This document shows, one piece after another, positions 11,462 to 13,486 of a stretch of DNA of 13,486 nt (its first letter is position 1; each line of letters starts with the position of its first letter). This stretch comes from Scatosoma sp045660225 (lineage in GTDB: Bacteria > Bacillota > Clostridia > Christensenellales > Borkfalkiaceae): the NCBI GenBank assembly GCA_045660225.1, contig JAZRDK010000114.1, positions 1 through 13,486 of the forward strand. The letters are read 5' to 3'. The notes under the pieces are model-generated. The model had not been told where the DNA came from, ran no database searches, and saw only the letters and a list, made by a program, of their open reading frames with translations. The position numbers and the translations under genes are program-made.

Positions 11462-13486
11462 TCAAAGCACCGTCAACGGCGCCAAACTTGCCGATAATTG
11501 TTTAATGCCCAATTTTTCAAAAGCGACGTCCAAAATCATATTGCTGTCCGCGCCTTTCACGTTGACAATCGTGCCGACGCCAAATTTGGGATGCGCTACC
11601 TTTTTGCCGATGGCAAACGCACCGACGTCCTTCTTTGCCGTTTGGGTAGGCTTTGCTTTGCCCACACCGCCGAACACGAACCCACTACTCTTAGGCTCGG
11701 ACTGCGTTCTCGCTCCGTACGTACTACCGTACGCGTTTCTCTGCGACGAACCGCCGTAGGACGAACCGCCGTTCCAAGCCGTGCGTTTCACGCCCGAATT
11801 TCCATACCCTTGTCCGTAAGACGAGCCGTAGCCGTTTCTTCTACCATAGTCGTTGTATCCGTACCTACCGCCACCGTACGCGCCGTTGCCATAGCTTTCA
11901 GGGTCGTCGTACCCGTCGTAGCCGTACGCCCTTTGTCGCATTTCTTTGGGGAGTTCTACCACGGACGAAAGTTCTTTTAGGAAACAAGACCGCGCGGTGG
12001 GCTCGCGCTTGCCGTACAAATAACGGCTTTTAGAACGGGTGAGATACAGCCTGGTTTTCGCGCGCGTAATGGCAACGTACATAAGACGGCGTTCTTCTTC
12101 CATATCGTCTTCGTTGCCCGACGCCCTGGAAACGGGCAAAATATTTTCTTCCAAACCGCAAACGAACACGACGCCAAATTCCAAACCCTTGACGGCGTGT
12201 ACCGTCGCCAGCGTAACGTAGTTTCCGTCGTCCATTTCATCCGTATCCGACGAAAGCGTGACTTGGTTTAAGTAATCGGTCAAGCTCGCCGTCGGGTTTA
12301 ACCTGCAATATTCTTCGACGGAGTTGACAAATTCGTCAATGTTCGCGCGCTTATTCAAACTCTCGTCCGAATCGTCGGCGTACGCTTCGCGCATGTGCGT
12401 GTCGGCGATGACGCTTTTGACCAGCTCGTTGACTGCCAAATCCTGACTGTGGATAACCCACTTCTTAATCAAATCCCTAAACCCGATAAGCTTTTCTCGC
12501 GTTGCGCCCGTAAAGCCGATGTCGTCGACGTCCAACAAAGCGTCGTACAACGAAAACTCGTTTTCGTAGGCGTAATTTAACAAGGTGTCCACCGTTTTGA
12601 CGCCGATACCGCGCTTTGGGAAATTGATGATACGAAGGATAGCTTCGCTGTCTAAGGGGTTGTTAATCAAGCGAAGATAGGCAAGCAAGTCCTTAATTTC
12701 CTTTCTTTCGTAAAACTTGAAACCGCCGAAGACTTTGTACGGGATTCCGTCGCCTGCAAACTCTTGTTCGAAAGAACGGGTCAGCGCGTTTAAGCGCATT
12801 AAAATAGCAAAGTCGGAATATTTATAGCCTTGACGGAGCAGTCCGACAATCGTTTGCGCGATAAAGCGCGCTTCGCCTTTTTCGTCGTCCGCCTCGTGCA
12901 CCTTCGCTTCTTCCCCGTCGTCGTTTGCCGTCCACAACGTTTTGTCCTTACGCATACCGTTGTTTTTAATTACGGTGTTGGCAAGCTTTAAGATGTTTTT
13001 CGTCGAGCGATAGTTCCGCTCTAACTTAAACACTTTCGCGCCCTTGAAATCCTTTTCAAAGTGCAAAATGTTTTCAATTTTCGCGCCCCGCCAGCCGTAG
13101 ATGGATTGGTCGTCGTCGCCCACGACGAACAGGTTTCCGTGCGAAGACGAAAGCAACTTTACAATCTCGTACTGCACCGCGTTGGTATCCTGAAACTCGT
13201 CCACAAGTACGTAGCGGAATTGTCCGCTTAAATATTCGCGCGCGTCTTCGTTGGTTCGAAGTAGTTTCCGCGTTTCGCTTAACAAATCGTCGAAATCAAG
13301 CGCGTTGTTTTCCTTTAAGTGCTTTTGATAGCGCGCGTAAATTTTCACGACGTCTTCAATGTCGTGTTCGCCTGCGTATTCTTTTAAGTAACGTTCGGGT
13401 TCATACCCCAAAGTCTTTGCGTTGGCAATGTGATTTTTTGCAGATTTCAACAACTTTTCGTCTTCAAAATCGCACTCTTGAAAGGC
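11462..13486 (-). CDS. pcrA: UvrD/PcrA-type DNA helicase, N-terminus beyond the window
   Basis: A superfamily 1 3'-to-5' helicase acting in repair and in clearing proteins from DNA. The frame is open to the last base, so 674 residues are visible; the Walker A part is outside. Numbered from 13486, motifs are LVDEFQDT (94-101), VVGDDDQSIYGWRG (121-134), NYRST (158-162), TVHAVKGLEF (428-437) and RRLMYVAITRA (466-476). The C-terminal Tudor-like module GKKVAHPKFGVGTIV (627-641) marks it as PcrA/UvrD rather than Rep. A TTG at 13453 is not the start, because typical PcrA sequence (AFQECDFEDEKLL) precedes it. Between helicase core and Tudor-like module lies a Tyr/Gly-rich linker that is long and unusual. 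ligA follows after 18 nt. Confidence 0.96.
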   Translation of the reverse strand, partial: AFQECDFEDEKLLKSAKNHIANAKTLGYEPERYLKEYAGEHDIEDVVKIYARYQKHLKENNALDFDDLLSETRKLLRTNEDAREYLSGQFRYVLVDEFQDTNAVQYEIVKLLSSSHGNLFVVGDDDQSIYGWRGAKIENILHFEKDFKGAKVFKLERNYRSTKNILKLANTVIKNNGMRKDKTLWTANDDGEEAKVHEADDEKGEARFIAQTIVGLLRQGYKYSDFAILMRLNALTRSFEQEFAGDGIPYKVFGGFKFYERKEIKDLLAYLRLINNPLDSEAILRIINFPKRGIGVKTVDTLLNYAYENEFSLYDALLDVDDIGFTGATREKLIGFRDLIKKWVIHSQDLAVNELVKSVIADTHMREAYADDSDESLNKRANIDEFVNSVEEYCRLNPTASLTDYLNQVTLSSDTDEMDDGNYVTLATVHAVKGLEFGVVFVCGLEENILPVSRASGNEDDMEEERRLMYVAITRAKTRLYLTRSKSRYLYGKREPTARSCFLKELSSVVELPKEMRQRAYGYDGYDDPESYGNGAYGGGRYGYNDYGRRNGYGSSYGQGYGNSGVKRTAWNGGSSYGGSSQRNAYGSTYGARTQSEPKSSGFVFGGVGKAKPTQTAKKDVGAFAIGKKVAHPKFGVGTIVNVKGADSNMILDVAFEKLGIKQLSASLAPLTVL
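11708..11935 (-). other. Tyr/Gly-rich disordered linker encoded within pcrA
   Basis: About 76 residues (518-593 of the visible PcrA) contain roughly 14 Tyr and 21 Gly. Eleven of the Tyr are followed by Gly, as in SSYGQGYGNSG and GGSSYGGSS, with scattered Arg. The segment should be disordered. It joins the ATPase core to the C-terminal Tudor-like module, which in other PcrA proteins contacts RNA polymerase. The DNA shows recurring TACGG/CGTAC-like codon runs but no clean tandem unit. Confidence 0.85.

Noticed and set aside
13451..13453. TTG as the start of the helicase gene
   Set aside because: The frame continues to the window edge with residues typical of PcrA (AFQECDFEDEKLL), and the Walker A region must still lie upstream.

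Overview
All recognisable genes lie on the minus strand and read from right to left. They are core bacterial housekeeping genes. Their families and order (pcrA-ligA, then yicC-gmk-rpoZ-priA-def-fmt-rsmB-rlmN-...-rpe) point to a Bacillota chromosome, most likely an uncultured member of Clostridia. This placement is an inference from synteny and protein family type. I see no phage, plasmid, insertion sequence, CRISPR, tRNA or rRNA.

Layout, in transcription order. (1) 13486-11462: pcrA, a UvrD-type DNA repair helicase whose N-terminus lies beyond the window edge and which carries an unusual Tyr/Gly-rich linker. It is followed after 18 nt by ligA, the NAD-dependent DNA ligase (11443-9497). (2) A 101-nt gap (9496-9396) with an AT-rich hairpin and a near-consensus SigA-type promoter (TTGAAA, 17 nt, TGC-TATAAT). 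(3) yicC, gmk and rpoZ (9395-7698), tightly spaced, then a hairpin with a short T-run. (4) priA (7626-5452). (5) A 175-nt gap with a palindromic repeat element and a possible weak promoter. (6) def, fmt and rsmB (5276-2641), with gaps of 9 nt and an overlap of 7 nt. (7) A 264-nt gap holding a tandem array of a 93-bp repeat. (8) rlmN, a YgjV-like membrane protein gene and rpe (2376-95), joined by two 8-nt stop/start overlaps. (9) The first 25 codons of another minus-strand gene, cut by the left edge.

The genes cover DNA repair and replication restart (PcrA, LigA, PriA), RNA turnover and transcription (YicC, RNA polymerase omega), guanine nucleotide supply (Gmk), formyl-methionine chemistry (Fmt before translation, Def after it), ribosomal RNA methylation (RsmB, RlmN) and the pentose phosphate pathway (Rpe). 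Compared with the Bacillus subtilis order, coaBC is absent between rpoZ and priA. The phosphatase/kinase/GTPase block prpC-prkC-rsgA is absent between rlmN and rpe, and the YgjV-like gene sits there instead.

The genes themselves look ordinary. The less ordinary material is a family of three intergenic elements (two near-identical copies before rlmN and one diverged copy before def) that keep a nested hairpin with compensated stem pairs, and the FUS-like Tyr-Gly-rich linker inside PcrA. I find no convincing new multi-gene system.
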